Assembly: GCF_001648895.1 (NCBI RefSeq)
Contig: NZ_LXUF01000016.1
Coordinates: 124,001 to 188,000, forward strand
From: Methylovorus sp. MM2
Lineage (GTDB): Bacteria > Pseudomonadota > Gammaproteobacteria > Burkholderiales > Methylophilaceae
DNA length: 64,000 nt
Direction of reading: 5' to 3'
In this document: positions 36,524 to 45,730 of the stretch, piece by piece
Layout: each line of letters opens with the position of its first letter
Numbering within the stretch: the first letter of the stretch is position 1
Position numbers and translations under genes: made by a program
The notes under the pieces: generated by a model
What the model saw: only the letters and a program-made list of their open reading frames with translations
Told to the model about the DNA's origin: nothing
Database searches by the model: none

Positions 36524-37402
36524 ATGCTTGATGATTTAACAAAAGAGGTTAAAGCTCAATTATATGAACGAGCTAGGGGCCCATTATTTTTCACGTTTTT
36601 AGTTTCTTGGATTGGCTGGAATACAAATGGTGTATTGGTTGCATTGTCTGATTTACCAGCACCTAATAAACTAATTCAATTAAATATTTTATATCCAGAT
36701 TTAATCACCCATATTGAGTACTTTCTGATTTTCCCAACTGTTAGTAGCGCTTTGTTTATTATTCTCTATCCTTTTCCCGCTATGTGGGCATTTGCTTACT
36801 GGCATAAGCAGCAGCGAAAGATTAAAGCAGTTCAATTGAAAATTGAGAGAAATACCCCTCTTAGTAAGAGTGAGGCTTTAGCCCTTAGACGAGTATCTGT
36901 TACACAGCAGATAAAACATGATGCTCAAGTGCGCGACCTTTCTTTATCAAATGAAGAGCTGGAAAAAAGGATGAATTTATTATTAGCAAATATTTCTAAT
37001 GAAAAAGAAGCGAATAGTAACCTTAGGGCTGAATTAAGTGGACTACGAATTAAATTGCAGGAATTCGATGCTGCCCCACAACAAAGCAGTTTCCCACCTA
37101 GTTCTTCAAGTGATGAGAAGGTCATATTTGATAGCCTTGACGTGGCTAAGGAATTTCCTCCTCAGCTTCGTCTGTTGCTTATTGGAATAAGAGATTCTGA
37201 AAATACGAGTAAAAAGCTAAGAGCAGCAAAACTGATGGATTCTATGGCGCTCCTAATTGCTTTTTGCATGCTTGCAATGCTTGATGGTAACGCATTATCT
37301 ATGGATGTTTTAGAAACACTCTTACGTGAAAAACTTCGTTTCTCTCGAATACAGATTAATGATTTTAAGAGTCAGATTAAAAACCACGCCTTGTTTTCTT
37401 AC
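36524..37402 (+). pseudogene. 5' part of an interrupted membrane/coiled-coil protein gene
   Basis: The true gene portion covers 293 codons. The frame runs on to 37489, but the last 28 residues are read from a transposon end. Two or three hydrophobic segments lie in the first 95 residues, followed by a basic stretch, a coiled coil (about 100-180) and a globular part. The family is not recognised. A GGGAGG site precedes the ATG. The matching 3' part lies at 56088-56192; joining 37402 to 56088 keeps the frame and gives 327 residues. Confidence 0.8.
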
Positions 37403-37420
37403 TGCGTATTACAGACAAAT

Positions 37421-37498
37421 GTAGCCACTCATTCCAGACCAAAGTTGCCACTTGTTTCAATTGATAGTTGCCACCCATTCCAGTCTTAAAGTAGCCAC
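37421..37498. repeat. IS21-like subterminal repeats, left end
   Basis: Four copies of GT[AT]GCCAC begin at 37421, 37444, 37467 and 37491, spaced 23, 23 and 24 bases, each followed by a pyrimidine-rich CATTCC or TGTTTC motif. IS21-family transposases bind such repeated end sites. Confidence 0.85.
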
Positions 37499-37630
37499 CT
37501 GTTTCGAGGGGTTGCCGAAAATTAAACGCTGATTGAATGTCTGTTATCGACCCAATCCGGAAACCTGAGAATGGCGCTGATTAGGAACTTTCAAAAACAT
37601 ACACCATTTTTACGAAGTGTTTTCTAAAAA

Positions 37631-38335
37631 TTAAACCACCTCAAAATAGGATTTGTAGTCCGCGCTTTTGTCGTACCACCTCGACTTGTCTTGTTGCCTG
37701 ACAATCTCAAAGTTTTGAAATCCGATTCGTACCTTTTCCACTTCAACGTTTGGAAATGCGCTCATAGCAAATTCCATATCCGCTTTTGACACCTTAGCCT
37801 CAGCACCAATGTAAACTTTGGATAGATATGCCATCTTATTGAAGCCCAAATAGTAATGGCCTGTTATAGGGTCTTTTTCTGTCAGGCTGGCATAAAACCT
37901 TACTTCTTTTTCATATCTCCAATCTGAAAATTTTGCCAATAGTTTTTCCATGGTTTCGGGAATGCTGGCTTTTGTTAAAAAATGTCGTAGTTTGTTTTTA
38001 TCCATTGGTATTCGTTGATCTAGGTAATTTACGGGCAGTAAAAGGTCTTGAGGTGACTTTGAAAAATCGAATGCCAGACACAAGCCTTTATGCTTATCTG
38101 TGTAATGCGACCAGAGCAATGGATTGGACATTTTTTCGCTCATGCAAATTATGCCAAAGCTTTTTGCCAGTTCAGTTCTTAGGGTTATAAACGATTTGCG
38201 TATGTTTTTATCGGAAAGGTCTACACCGATGTGCTCAAATGGGTCATTTAATTCGGTAATGATGGCTTGTTTTAGGCGCTGATCTTTGAGAGCCGCCAGC
38301 CCCCATTTCATTTTGAGGAAATGATAGAGAACCAT
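37631..38335 (-). CDS. DUF2971 family protein
   Basis: A 234-residue soluble protein. The segment WSHYTDKHKGLCLAFDF (about 70-86) and the later WRYEKEVRFYAS stretch are hallmarks of DUF2971, a family of unknown function often found in accessory and defence-rich regions. It starts near MVLYHFLKMKWGLAALKDQR, a usual N-terminus for the family (residence near a 'Y-x-F' opening). It is the first cargo gene at the left end of the 18.7-kb unit, without a codirectional neighbour. Confidence 0.75.
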   Translation of the reverse strand: MVLYHFLKMKWGLAALKDQRLKQAIITELNDPFEHIGVDLSDKNIRKSFITLRTELAKSFGIICMSEKMSNPLLWSHYTDKHKGLCLAFDFSKSPQDLLLPVNYLDQRIPMDKNKLRHFLTKASIPETMEKLLAKFSDWRYEKEVRFYASLTEKDPITGHYYLGFNKMAYLSKVYIGAEAKVSKADMEFAMSAFPNVEVEKVRIGFQNFEIVRQQDKSRWYDKSADYKSYFEVV

Positions 38336-38411
38336 ATTTTTAGTTTTCTTGGATTTAGATAAATCAATATACGGGATTTTTCTCTCATTGGCTGTGATTG
38401 ATGTTGCAAGA

Positions 38412-38437
38412 TACCGCTATTGGCCGTCACCAGACCT
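38412..38437. repeat. Intergenic motif CGCTATTGGCCG, copy 1
   Basis: CCGCTATTGGCCGTCACCAGAC, related to motifs at 40888 and 45573. The first TGTC half seen in the other two copies is absent here. Confidence 0.45.
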
Positions 38438-38609
38438 TAGCCAGCGCCTCGATTCGGCATGCCACCTCAAATAAGCCTAAGCAATGATGTTTGTCCGACA
38501 ATGCATCCTTGTGTGGTAGCGTTTGCTAAAAAATCGATGTATTACACGGCACTGGCTTGGTGGCGGATAATAGCGCTCATATCATTTTGCACCATTTTGG
38601 AATTCCCCC

Positions 38610-40814
38610 ATGGAAATTAAAGTTAACTTTCTCGATAAGCTACGTCTTGAAGCCAAGTTCGATGACTTCACTGTGATTGCTGACCAGCCTATTCGCTATA
38701 AAGGCGATGGCTCTGCCCCTGGCCCTTTCGAGTACTTTCTTGCTTCATCGGCCTTGTGTGCAGCATATTTTGTGAAGTTGTACTGCAACACGCGCAATAT
38801 ACCCACCGAAAACATCCACCTATCACACAATAATATTGTCGATCCGGAAAACCGTTATCAGCAGATTTTCAAGATACAGATCGAGTTGCCAGCTGATATT
38901 TCCGAAAAAGACCGCCAAGGTATCTTGCGTTCCATCGACCGTTGCACGGTTAAAAGAGTGGTGCAAACCGGGCCAGAATTCGTGATTGAAGAAGTCGCTA
39001 ATCTGGACGCTGATGCTCAGGCCTTGCTGACGTTAATGTTGACCTCTGATGCCAATAGTTATATCGCGGGCAAGGATTTACCCTTGGAGCAGACCATTGC
39101 CAATATGTCTAACGTATTGGCGAACTTGGGCATTAAGATTGAAATCGCTTCGTGGCGCAATATCATTCCTAATGTGTGGTCACTGCATATCCGTGATGCG
39201 CATTCACCGATGTGTTTTACCAATGGCAAGGGGTCGACCAAGGAAAGCGCGTTGGCGTCGGCTTTGGGGGAGTATATCGAACGGCTCAGCAATAACCATT
39301 TTTATGCTGGTACGTTCTGGGGTGAATACATAGCAGACGCGTCATTCGTGCATTATCCGAGCGAGCGTTGGTTCAAGCCAGGCCGTAAAGATGCACTACC
39401 GACAGAAATCCTGGATGCGTACTGCTTGAAAATCTACAATCCGGATGGCGAATTACGAGGTTCGCATCTGATTGATACCAATTCAGGCAATGTGCAACGC
39501 GGTATCTGTTCGCTGCCGTATACGCGCCAGTCAGATGGCAAGGTCGTATATTTTCCATCCAACTTAGTCGAAAACCTTTATGCCAGCAATGGCATGAGTG
39601 CAGGCAATACACTGGCCGAAGCACAGGTGCAGTGTCTTTCTGAGATTTTCGAGCGGGCGGTTAAACGTGAAATTCTAGAAGGTGAAATCACCCTGCCTGA
39701 TGTACCGCAGGACGTGCTGGCGAAATATCCTAGCATTCTAGCGGGCATTCAGGGCTTAGAGGAACAAGGCTTTCCAGTGTTGGTGAAGGATGCATCACTG
39801 GGAGGAACCTACCCCGTGATGTGCGTAACTTTGATGAATCCGAAAACCGGCGGTGTGTTTGCCTCGTTCGGTGCTCACCCACGCCTGGAAGTCGCACTGG
39901 AGCGTAGCCTGACTGAATTGCTTCAGGGCCGGAGCTTTGAAGGCCTAAATGATCTGCCTCAGCCAACCTTTGCAAGTGAAGCCGTGACAGAACCCAATAA
40001 CTTTGTTGAACACTTCATTGATTCCAGCGGCATCGTATCGTGGCGGTTTTTCAGCGCCAAATCGAATTTCGATTTTGTTGAATGGGATTTTTCAGGTCAA
40101 GGTGAGTATTCAAATACTGAGGAAGTCACTACGTTGCTAGCCATTTTTAAGGGAATGGGCAAAGAGGTTTACACGGCGGTGTATGACCAACTAGGTGCCA
40201 TTGCTTGCAGAATCTTGGTACCAGGATACTCTGAAGTTTACCCAGTAGAAGATTTGATTTGGGATAACACCAACAAAGCCCTGCTATTCAGAGCCGACAT
40301 CCTGAATCTGCACCGTCTGGACGACGATAGTTTGGCAGCACTGCTTGACCGGTTGAATAACAATGAATTAGACGACTACGGCAACATTGCCTCATTGATT
40401 GGCATCGAATTTGACGAGAATACCGACTGGGGTCAACTGACAGTTATAGAGCTGAAGCTGCTGATTAATTTAGCTTTGCAGCTATTTGAGGAGGCGCATG
40501 AACTGGTAGGTGCTTTCCTGCAGTACAACGACAACACGGTCGAGCGCGGATTGTTCTACCAAGCCTTGAATGTGGTGCTGGAAGTTTTGCTGGATAGCAA
40601 ACTGGAACTCGATGACTATTCAGTAAACTTCCGCCGGATGTTTGGCAATGCCAGAATGGATGCTGCCATGGGCTCAGTAGATGGTAGCGTACGTTTCTTT
40701 GGCTTGACTCCGACCAGCATGAAACTGGAAGGGCTAGACAGGCATCATCGACTAATTGATAGTTACAGGAAATTGCATACAGTTCGGGCCAATATGGCAG
40801 CTATGATCAGTTAG
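38610..40814 (+). CDS. OsmC-YcaO fusion protein
   Basis: The 734-residue protein joins an OsmC-like domain (about 1-135; PFEYFLASSALCAAYFVKLYC with a conserved Cys) to a YcaO domain. YcaO proteins use ATP to activate peptide backbone amides; E. coli YcaO has been linked to RimO-dependent modification of ribosomal protein S12. YcaO signatures seen include the KGSTKESALASALGEYIERL region (about 209-228) and a QCLSEIFERAVKREI helix. No precursor peptide or maturation partner is adjacent, so a housekeeping-type YcaO is more likely than a natural-product enzyme. Confidence 0.85.
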   Translation: MEIKVNFLDKLRLEAKFDDFTVIADQPIRYKGDGSAPGPFEYFLASSALCAAYFVKLYCNTRNIPTENIHLSHNNIVDPENRYQQIFKIQIELPADISEKDRQGILRSIDRCTVKRVVQTGPEFVIEEVANLDADAQALLTLMLTSDANSYIAGKDLPLEQTIANMSNVLANLGIKIEIASWRNIIPNVWSLHIRDAHSPMCFTNGKGSTKESALASALGEYIERLSNNHFYAGTFWGEYIADASFVHYPSERWFKPGRKDALPTEILDAYCLKIYNPDGELRGSHLIDTNSGNVQRGICSLPYTRQSDGKVVYFPSNLVENLYASNGMSAGNTLAEAQVQCLSEIFERAVKREILEGEITLPDVPQDVLAKYPSILAGIQGLEEQGFPVLVKDASLGGTYPVMCVTLMNPKTGGVFASFGAHPRLEVALERSLTELLQGRSFEGLNDLPQPTFASEAVTEPNNFVEHFIDSSGIVSWRFFSAKSNFDFVEWDFSGQGEYSNTEEVTTLLAIFKGMGKEVYTAVYDQLGAIACRILVPGYSEVYPVEDLIWDNTNKALLFRADILNLHRLDDDSLAALLDRLNNNELDDYGNIASLIGIEFDENTDWGQLTVIELKLLINLALQLFEEAHELVGAFLQYNDNTVERGLFYQALNVVLEVLLDSKLELDDYSVNFRRMFGNARMDAAMGSVDGSVRFFGLTPTSMKLEGLDRHHRLIDSYRKLHTVRANMAAMIS

Positions 40815-40887
40815 CACAATAACTACAGGTATCGTCGCTTACTCTGAGTATTTTGTTGATATACCCAGATGAATTTAAAAGTATGGA

Positions 40888-40924
40888 TGTCCGCTATTTG
40901 GCCGGAAGCGACCCAAAGCAGACA
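40888..40924. repeat. Intergenic motif, copy 2
   Basis: TGTCCGC, then TATTTGGCCGG and 12 further bases, then GCAGACA. It is an imperfect inverted repeat downstream of the convergent OsmC-YcaO and carboxymuconolactone decarboxylase-like genes. Confidence 0.45.
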
Positions 40925-40942
40925 CTCATTGTAAAGAGTTGG

Positions 40943-41275
40943 TTAAGATTTTTGATCGATTTCCTCAAAAAGCTTCTTGGCAAGGGTCAGAGCAGTCATT
41001 GCAGTCGGCCAGCCTGAGTAAAAAGCCAGATGCGTGATGACTTCGATTAATTCATCACGGCTTACGCCATTTTCCATTGCTTTCTTCAAATGAAACGGTA
41101 GTTCATTCGTTCGATAAAGGGAGATCAGACTAGAAACTGTAATCAGGCTACGATCGCGTGGCGAAAGACCAGGACGTTCCCATACATCTCCAAATAAAAC
41201 TTTGTCCGAAATCTCTGCAAGTGCAGGTGCTATCTCACCGAATGCTTTCCTTGCGCCAGTTGGTTCATCACTCAT
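40943..41275 (-). CDS. Carboxymuconolactone decarboxylase-family protein
   Basis: A 110-residue, all-helical AhpD/CMD-like protein. WERPGLSPRDRSLITVSSL and the later ELIEVITHLAFYSGWPTAM are the family hallmarks. The redox CxxC of AhpD is absent, which fits the decarboxylase-like branch. It is the last gene of a five-gene minus-strand cluster with cupin, MFS, hydrolase and cyclophilin-like genes under a divergent LysR regulator. The substrate is unknown. Confidence 0.83.
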   Translation of the reverse strand: MSDEPTGARKAFGEIAPALAEISDKVLFGDVWERPGLSPRDRSLITVSSLISLYRTNELPFHLKKAMENGVSRDELIEVITHLAFYSGWPTAMTALTLAKKLFEEIDQKS

Positions 41276-41314
41276 GTTTTTTCCTAATGACTATGTTTAA
41301 ATTTAACAACGCAA

Positions 41315-41725
41315 TTAATCTGCTTCGACTTCGGCAAGGTATTCTTCGTCAGTCACTTTCTCCAGCCAATCGACAACTTTGCCATCTAACGCTTCCTGAA
41401 TGGCGATGTGGCTCATGCCTGTCGTCGCAGTTGCGCCATGCCAATGTTTTTGTCCGCAGCCACATGAAATAACATCACCTTGTCTGATTTCCTTTTTAGG
41501 TCCACCCCAACATTGAGTCCAGCCGAGCCCGGCAGTGACAATCAGAGTTTGGCCTAGGGGATGTGTGTGCCATGCAGACCTTGCACCAGGTTCAAAAGTA
41601 ACTAAACCAGCTGACACCTGACTTGGCTCGGTCGGTTGGAATAAAGGATCAATACGAACGCTCCCCGTAAAATAGGCTTCAGGGCCTTTGGTTGAGGGTT
41701 GTGAGCCGTTGCGTTTTATCTCCAT
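41315..41725 (-). CDS. Cupin-domain protein
   Basis: A 136-residue single-domain cupin. Motif 1 is [14 protein letters not shown] and motif 2 includes [14 protein letters not shown]; the histidines could bind a metal. Proteins of this kind often sit next to carboxymuconolactone decarboxylase-like genes, as here. AGGAG lies six bases ahead of the ATG. An exact reaction cannot be assigned. Confidence 0.82.
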   Translation of the reverse strand: MEIKRNGSQPSTKGPEAYFTGSVRIDPLFQPTEPSQVSAGLVTFEPGARSAWHTHPLGQTLIVTAGLGWTQCWGGPKKEIRQGDVISCGCGQKHWHGATATTGMSHIAIQEALDGKVVDWLEKVTDEEYLAEVEAD

Positions 41726-41755
41726 TTCGTTCTCCTCTATGTGTTTCTATTGAGT

Positions 41756-42967
41756 TTAATTTGCTACTACCTTGGCTTGGGTCAACCCTGCTTGAATGCG
41801 GGCCGTCACAACTCCAAATGATGCGGAAGCGAGAAGAAATATCACACTCATCGCAAAAGTCGCCTGATATCCGCGGACATCGTACAAAAGACCTCCTACG
41901 ACAGCGCCCAGCATGATGGATAGCTGAACGAGTGCCACCATCAAACCACCACCGGCTTCAGCGTCTTTTGGTAAAGCTTTTGCCACCCAAGTCCACCAAG
42001 CTACCGGTGCTGAAGTTGCAAGCAGGCCCCATAGACCCAGTAGGACAGTTGTTGCAATCATTGAATGGCCAAATTCGATTAAACCAATAGCGATTAAAGA
42101 CATTAGTAAGGGAATGACGATCAAGGTTCTATACAATCGATTTTTCAACAGATTGCCAATCACTATCGTTCCGAGCAAACCGGCCAGGCCCAACACAAGC
42201 AATATGAATGAAATCGATGTGACGCCAGCTTTGGTAATCGTTTCAAGGAACGGCCGAAGATAAGTGAACAACGTGAACTGGCCCATGAAGAAGAAACTAG
42301 CCGCTGCCATACCAAACGCAACAGGAGGCTCCTTCAGCAGTTTCAAAATATTGCCTGAGTGGGAACCTGTTACAGCTTTCAATTTGGGAAGCTTTAGAAA
42401 GAGCCATACAAAAGCGATAGCTGCGACTGGTACGATAAAAAAGAAAGCCCCACGCCAGCCTATGATTCCGCCGAGATAACTTCCCAATGGTGCGGCAATG
42501 ACTGTAGCCAATGCATTGCCTCCGTTTACAATCGCTAAAGCGCGTGGAATCTGATCATCGGAAACAAGGCGCATGGCGATGGCTGCAGACATTGACCAAA
42601 ATCCCCCAATGGCAATACCTATTAATGCTCGGCCCATCATGAATATGAAGTAATTCGGGGCGAAAGTGACCACCGTTCCCGAAACAATCATCAGCAACGT
42701 CAGGGATAAGAGAAGTGTTTTGCGGTTAAGCATGCCCGCTAAAGAGGTAATAAACAGGCTTGTAATTAAGGCGAACCCACCGGAGATCGCGATCGCCTGG
42801 CCTGCTTGCCCCTCGCTAATGTTCAATTCGCCGGCAATAGGGGTTAGCAAACTAACCGGCATGAATTCTGAGGCGACCAATACAAATGCGGTTAAAGACA
42901 ATCCGAATACGGCCGCCCAGTTACTTCTGTTCAATGATGCGTTATTCATGACTGCGCTTTTCATCAT
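41756..42967 (-). CDS. MFS transporter, DHA1-type efflux protein
   Basis: A 403-residue inner-membrane transporter with 12 predicted helices. The drug/proton-antiporter features are present: FMPVSLLTPIAGELNISEGQ in helix 1-2, and GRALIGIAIGGFWSMSAAIA (motif C-like). It resembles sugar and arabinose-type efflux MFS proteins. It is placed between the hydrolase and cupin genes and probably exports a compound handled by the cluster; this is inference. Confidence 0.87.
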   Translation of the reverse strand: MMKSAVMNNASLNRSNWAAVFGLSLTAFVLVASEFMPVSLLTPIAGELNISEGQAGQAIAISGGFALITSLFITSLAGMLNRKTLLLSLTLLMIVSGTVVTFAPNYFIFMMGRALIGIAIGGFWSMSAAIAMRLVSDDQIPRALAIVNGGNALATVIAAPLGSYLGGIIGWRGAFFFIVPVAAIAFVWLFLKLPKLKAVTGSHSGNILKLLKEPPVAFGMAAASFFFMGQFTLFTYLRPFLETITKAGVTSISFILLVLGLAGLLGTIVIGNLLKNRLYRTLIVIPLLMSLIAIGLIEFGHSMIATTVLLGLWGLLATSAPVAWWTWVAKALPKDAEAGGGLMVALVQLSIMLGAVVGGLLYDVRGYQATFAMSVIFLLASASFGVVTARIQAGLTQAKVVAN

Positions 42968-42970
42968 GGA

Positions 42971-43999
42971 TTATTTAAGATTTGCCTGGAAGAATGCAGC
43001 CAACTTGTCAAAGGGAATCAAGTTAACCCGGTCGTAAAGGTCGACATGGCCAGCACCAGGCACGATGACCAGTTCTTTTGGTTGACCAGCAAGTCGATAG
43101 GCCTCTTCACTGAATTCACGCGAATGTGCCTCTGCGCCCGTGATAAACAGCATTGGCCTGGGCGAAATTGTCTCAATGTCATTGAATGGATAAAAGTTCA
43201 TGAACTTGGTATTACTTGATAATGTGGGATGGGTCGTCTTATCTGGAGATGAGCCAGCCGGTGTAAACTCGCCGCGCGGAGTTCGATAGAAATCATAGAA
43301 TTCGCGTTGGATCGGATGGGTATTGTCATCCAACTTATGCTCTGTTCCGCCTGTGTGCTTGGTGGCACCGCCGGTGAACTCCGCATAACGTTGTTCAGCA
43401 GCTTCTGCAATGATCTTTTTACGCTGTTCAAGTGTCAGTGAGTGATGCAGGGCGTTACGGTTTGCTGCACCCATGTCATACATGCTGACGGTTGCAATGG
43501 CTTTCATACGAGGATCGATCTTGGCTGCGCTGATGACGAAACTGCCGCTTCCGCAGATGCCAAGAACACCGATACGCTCCTTGTCAATGAATGACCTGGT
43601 TCCAAGGAAGTCCACAGCAGCATTGAAGGCTTCTGAATATACATCTGGCAGAACAGCATTACGCGGCTGTCCCTCGCTCTCGCCCCAGAAGGACACATCG
43701 ATGGCTAGCGTGACAAATCCTTGCTCGGCCAATTTCTGTGCATAAAGATTCGAACTCTGCTCCTTCACGGCACCCATAGGGTGTCCAACAATGATGGCGG
43801 GGCTCTTGGCTTTCAAATCCAGTCCCTTGGGTTTGAAGAGATTGCCCACGACATTCATGTGGTACTGATTTTTGAACGTGACTTTCTCTACCGTTACTTT
43901 GTCGCTTTTGTAAAAATTGTCTGCACCGTTTGCCATATCGGCTGCTATCACATAAAACGGGGTCATAAATAGACCAAATAACATCGTTAGCTTCTTCAT
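42971..43999 (-). CDS. Secreted alpha/beta hydrolase with possible Cys nucleophile
   Basis: The start at 43999 (MKKLTMLFGLFMTPFYVIA) gives a signal peptide and has AGGAAAG upstream; the frame is open further back into the neighbouring gene without initiation signals. The mature part has the alpha/beta fold: PAIIVGHPMGAVKE, a nucleophile elbow at GVLGICGSGSF, and the catalytic His in PGAGHVDLYDR. The elbow may use Cys, as in dienelactone hydrolases, or the Ser two residues on. The start overlaps no coding sequence but follows the upstream stop by four bases. Confidence 0.8.
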   Translation of the reverse strand: MKKLTMLFGLFMTPFYVIAADMANGADNFYKSDKVTVEKVTFKNQYHMNVVGNLFKPKGLDLKAKSPAIIVGHPMGAVKEQSSNLYAQKLAEQGFVTLAIDVSFWGESEGQPRNAVLPDVYSEAFNAAVDFLGTRSFIDKERIGVLGICGSGSFVISAAKIDPRMKAIATVSMYDMGAANRNALHHSLTLEQRKKIIAEAAEQRYAEFTGGATKHTGGTEHKLDDNTHPIQREFYDFYRTPRGEFTPAGSSPDKTTHPTLSSNTKFMNFYPFNDIETISPRPMLFITGAEAHSREFSEEAYRLAGQPKELVIVPGAGHVDLYDRVNLIPFDKLAAFFQANLK

Positions 44000-44003
44000 A
44001 AGA

Positions 44004-44471
44004 TTATCTTTCCTGATTGGTTGATTCTGGATTGACCAGAGAAATAGTGGCTTTAATTGGCCCCGGCACACTTAAAGCTTCTATTCCTGAATTGATTGTT
44101 CCGAGCTTGATCAGACCCGGAGAATGGCCGAAATCACGATAGAAGATGGCCAGATTTCCCCAGGGCGCATAGTAAGTTATGTCCCCAATGGATGGGTCTA
44201 TCGCCGCCGGCGCATCTTTTTTGGTCAGCTTTTTAGGAAGATCACTGATCTTTTCAGTGCTGTTGTAATCCGTAAGCGTCAAAGTAAGCGGCAGCTGAGA
44301 AATGAATTCCCGAGCAGTTGGATTATCAAGCAGAGTCGCCTGTATCACTTTATTTCCCAGAGTAATGCTGATCTTCATAGCCCTCTCCTCAGCCATTGAT
44401 AGTGCGGACCAATTCATTAAAAACACCAGTCCTGAGAACCAGATCAGCGTTTTTCTTGAAATCATCATCAT
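44004..44471 (-). CDS. Exported cyclophilin-like fold protein
   Basis: From the ATG at 44471 the protein has 155 residues and a signal peptide (hydrophobic core, then SALSMAEE). The body has the cyclophilin-like (DUF/COG2164) pattern: ITLGNKVIQATLLDNPTARE, PLTLTLTDYNSTEKISDLP, and GDITYYAPWGNLAIFYRD. The family is found with redox-type and hydrolase genes; its biochemical role is not established. It is the first gene of the cluster, divergent from lysR. Confidence 0.78.
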   Translation of the reverse strand: MMMISRKTLIWFSGLVFLMNWSALSMAEERAMKISITLGNKVIQATLLDNPTAREFISQLPLTLTLTDYNSTEKISDLPKKLTKKDAPAAIDPSIGDITYYAPWGNLAIFYRDFGHSPGLIKLGTINSGIEALSVPGPIKATISLVNPESTNQER

Positions 44472-44617
44472 GTTGTTAATCTGTCCTATACAAATGACGG
44501 CGGAATAAAAGCACCTGAAGCTGTATTCTTGCGAACTGGCATTACCATTTACTAGAATAAGAAACATACTAGGGCAAAAAGGATCACATGATTAGATGGT
44601 GTAATGTACATGCGCTT

Positions 44618-44632
44618 GTGAGAAAATCTCAC
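44618..44632. promoter_or_regulatory. Putative LysR-type operator
   Basis: GTGAGA-AAA-TCTCAC is a perfect palindrome containing a T-N11-A core, the LysR-type box. It ends two bases before the lysR start, so binding would block lysR expression and could act on the divergent cluster. Confidence 0.55.
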
Positions 44633-44634
44633 GA

Positions 44635-45528
44635 ATGAGCTATCCTAAAACAAATGACTTGCAAGCTTTTGTAGCCGTGGCCAGGGATCAAAGCTTTACC
44701 AAGGCCGCTGCAAAGTTGGGTATTACCCCTTCCGCTCTTAGCCATACCCTCAGGGCGCTAGAAGAAAAGTTAGGGGTTCGCTTGCTGACCCGTACTACAC
44801 GTAACGTGTCAACGACTGATGCGGGTGAACGATTGATGCGTTCAATTGCACCGCTATTCGATCAAATAGCAACTGAGGTAGAAGCTTTAAGTGAATTATC
44901 TGATAAGCCGAGAGGGACTATCCGCGTGTCATGCACGGATGATCAAATCGAACTCTGCTTGCGACCAATGTTGGCGCAGTTTATCAATGACTATCCAGAT
45001 ATCTCTCTTGAGCTATATGTCGATTATGGGTTTACCAATATAGTTGAAGAGCGATTTGATGCTGGCATTCGTATGGGTGAAGCAATCAGTAAAGATATGA
45101 TTGCCGTTCGCATCGGACCAGACTGGCGGTTGGCAGTCGTAGGTGCTCCAGATTATTTCAATAAAAATCCGATTCCTAGAACACCCCATGATTTAACCAA
45201 ACATGCATGTGTCAATATTCGGCACAGGCCATCTGGGTCAATCTACGCTTGGGAATTCGAAAAGGAGGGCCAGGCATTTACAGTGAAGGTTGAAGGTCAG
45301 CTTGTTTTCAATAGCATCATGCATGTGCTCAATGCAGCTGTTGATGGAATCGGATTGGCCTACATTCCAGAAGAGTTAGTCGCACCCTATTTGGCTGATG
45401 GCCGACTAGTAGAGGTATTGGCTCCATGGTGCCCGAAATTTCAGGGGTACCATTTGTACTATCCAAACAGACGCCAGACATCCCCTGCATTCACAGCATT
45501 CGTTGAAGCTTTAAAGTATAAAGACTGA
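44635..45528 (+). CDS. LysR-family transcriptional regulator
   Basis: A 297-residue LysR-type regulator. The N-terminal winged helix-turn-helix is DLQAFVAVARDQSFTKAAAK with LGITPSALSHTLRALEEKLG. The C-terminal effector-binding part includes GTIRVSCTDDQIELCL and GIGLAYIPEELVAPYL. It is divergent from the cyclophilin-like/hydrolase/MFS/cupin/CMD cluster and is its likely regulator. A palindrome at 44618 is a candidate site. Confidence 0.92.
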   Translation: MSYPKTNDLQAFVAVARDQSFTKAAAKLGITPSALSHTLRALEEKLGVRLLTRTTRNVSTTDAGERLMRSIAPLFDQIATEVEALSELSDKPRGTIRVSCTDDQIELCLRPMLAQFINDYPDISLELYVDYGFTNIVEERFDAGIRMGEAISKDMIAVRIGPDWRLAVVGAPDYFNKNPIPRTPHDLTKHACVNIRHRPSGSIYAWEFEKEGQAFTVKVEGQLVFNSIMHVLNAAVDGIGLAYIPEELVAPYLADGRLVEVLAPWCPKFQGYHLYYPNRRQTSPAFTAFVEALKYKD

Positions 45529-45572
45529 ATTTAAAATGCTTATACAGATAGGATGTTTTTTTATTCCATCAG

Positions 45573-45598
45573 TGTCTGCTATTGGCCGCACGCAGACA
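45573..45598. repeat. Intergenic motif, copy 3
   Basis: TGTCTGC-TATTGGCCGCAC-GCAGACA: inverted halves around the shared TATTGGCCG core. It is placed between lysR and the istAB element. Confidence 0.45.
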
Positions 45599-45730
45599 TC
45601 CAAATTTTCAACAATTCCTTCAAATTTGCCACCCAAAACAGTTTAAAAAAGCTACTCTCTTAAACTCTTAAAAAGTGGCTTTGTCTATTATTGGTACGCT
45701 GAAGAACTCCCGCGCTCGATATTGGACAGT

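Noticed and set aside
37403-37489. Last 28 residues of the long frame that starts at 36524
   Set aside because: They are encoded by the transposon end and its repeats, not by the original gene.
37421-37498. CRISPR array
   Set aside because: Four short, regularly spaced repeats of eight bases with similar intervening sequence; they fit IS21 end sites, and no cas gene is present.
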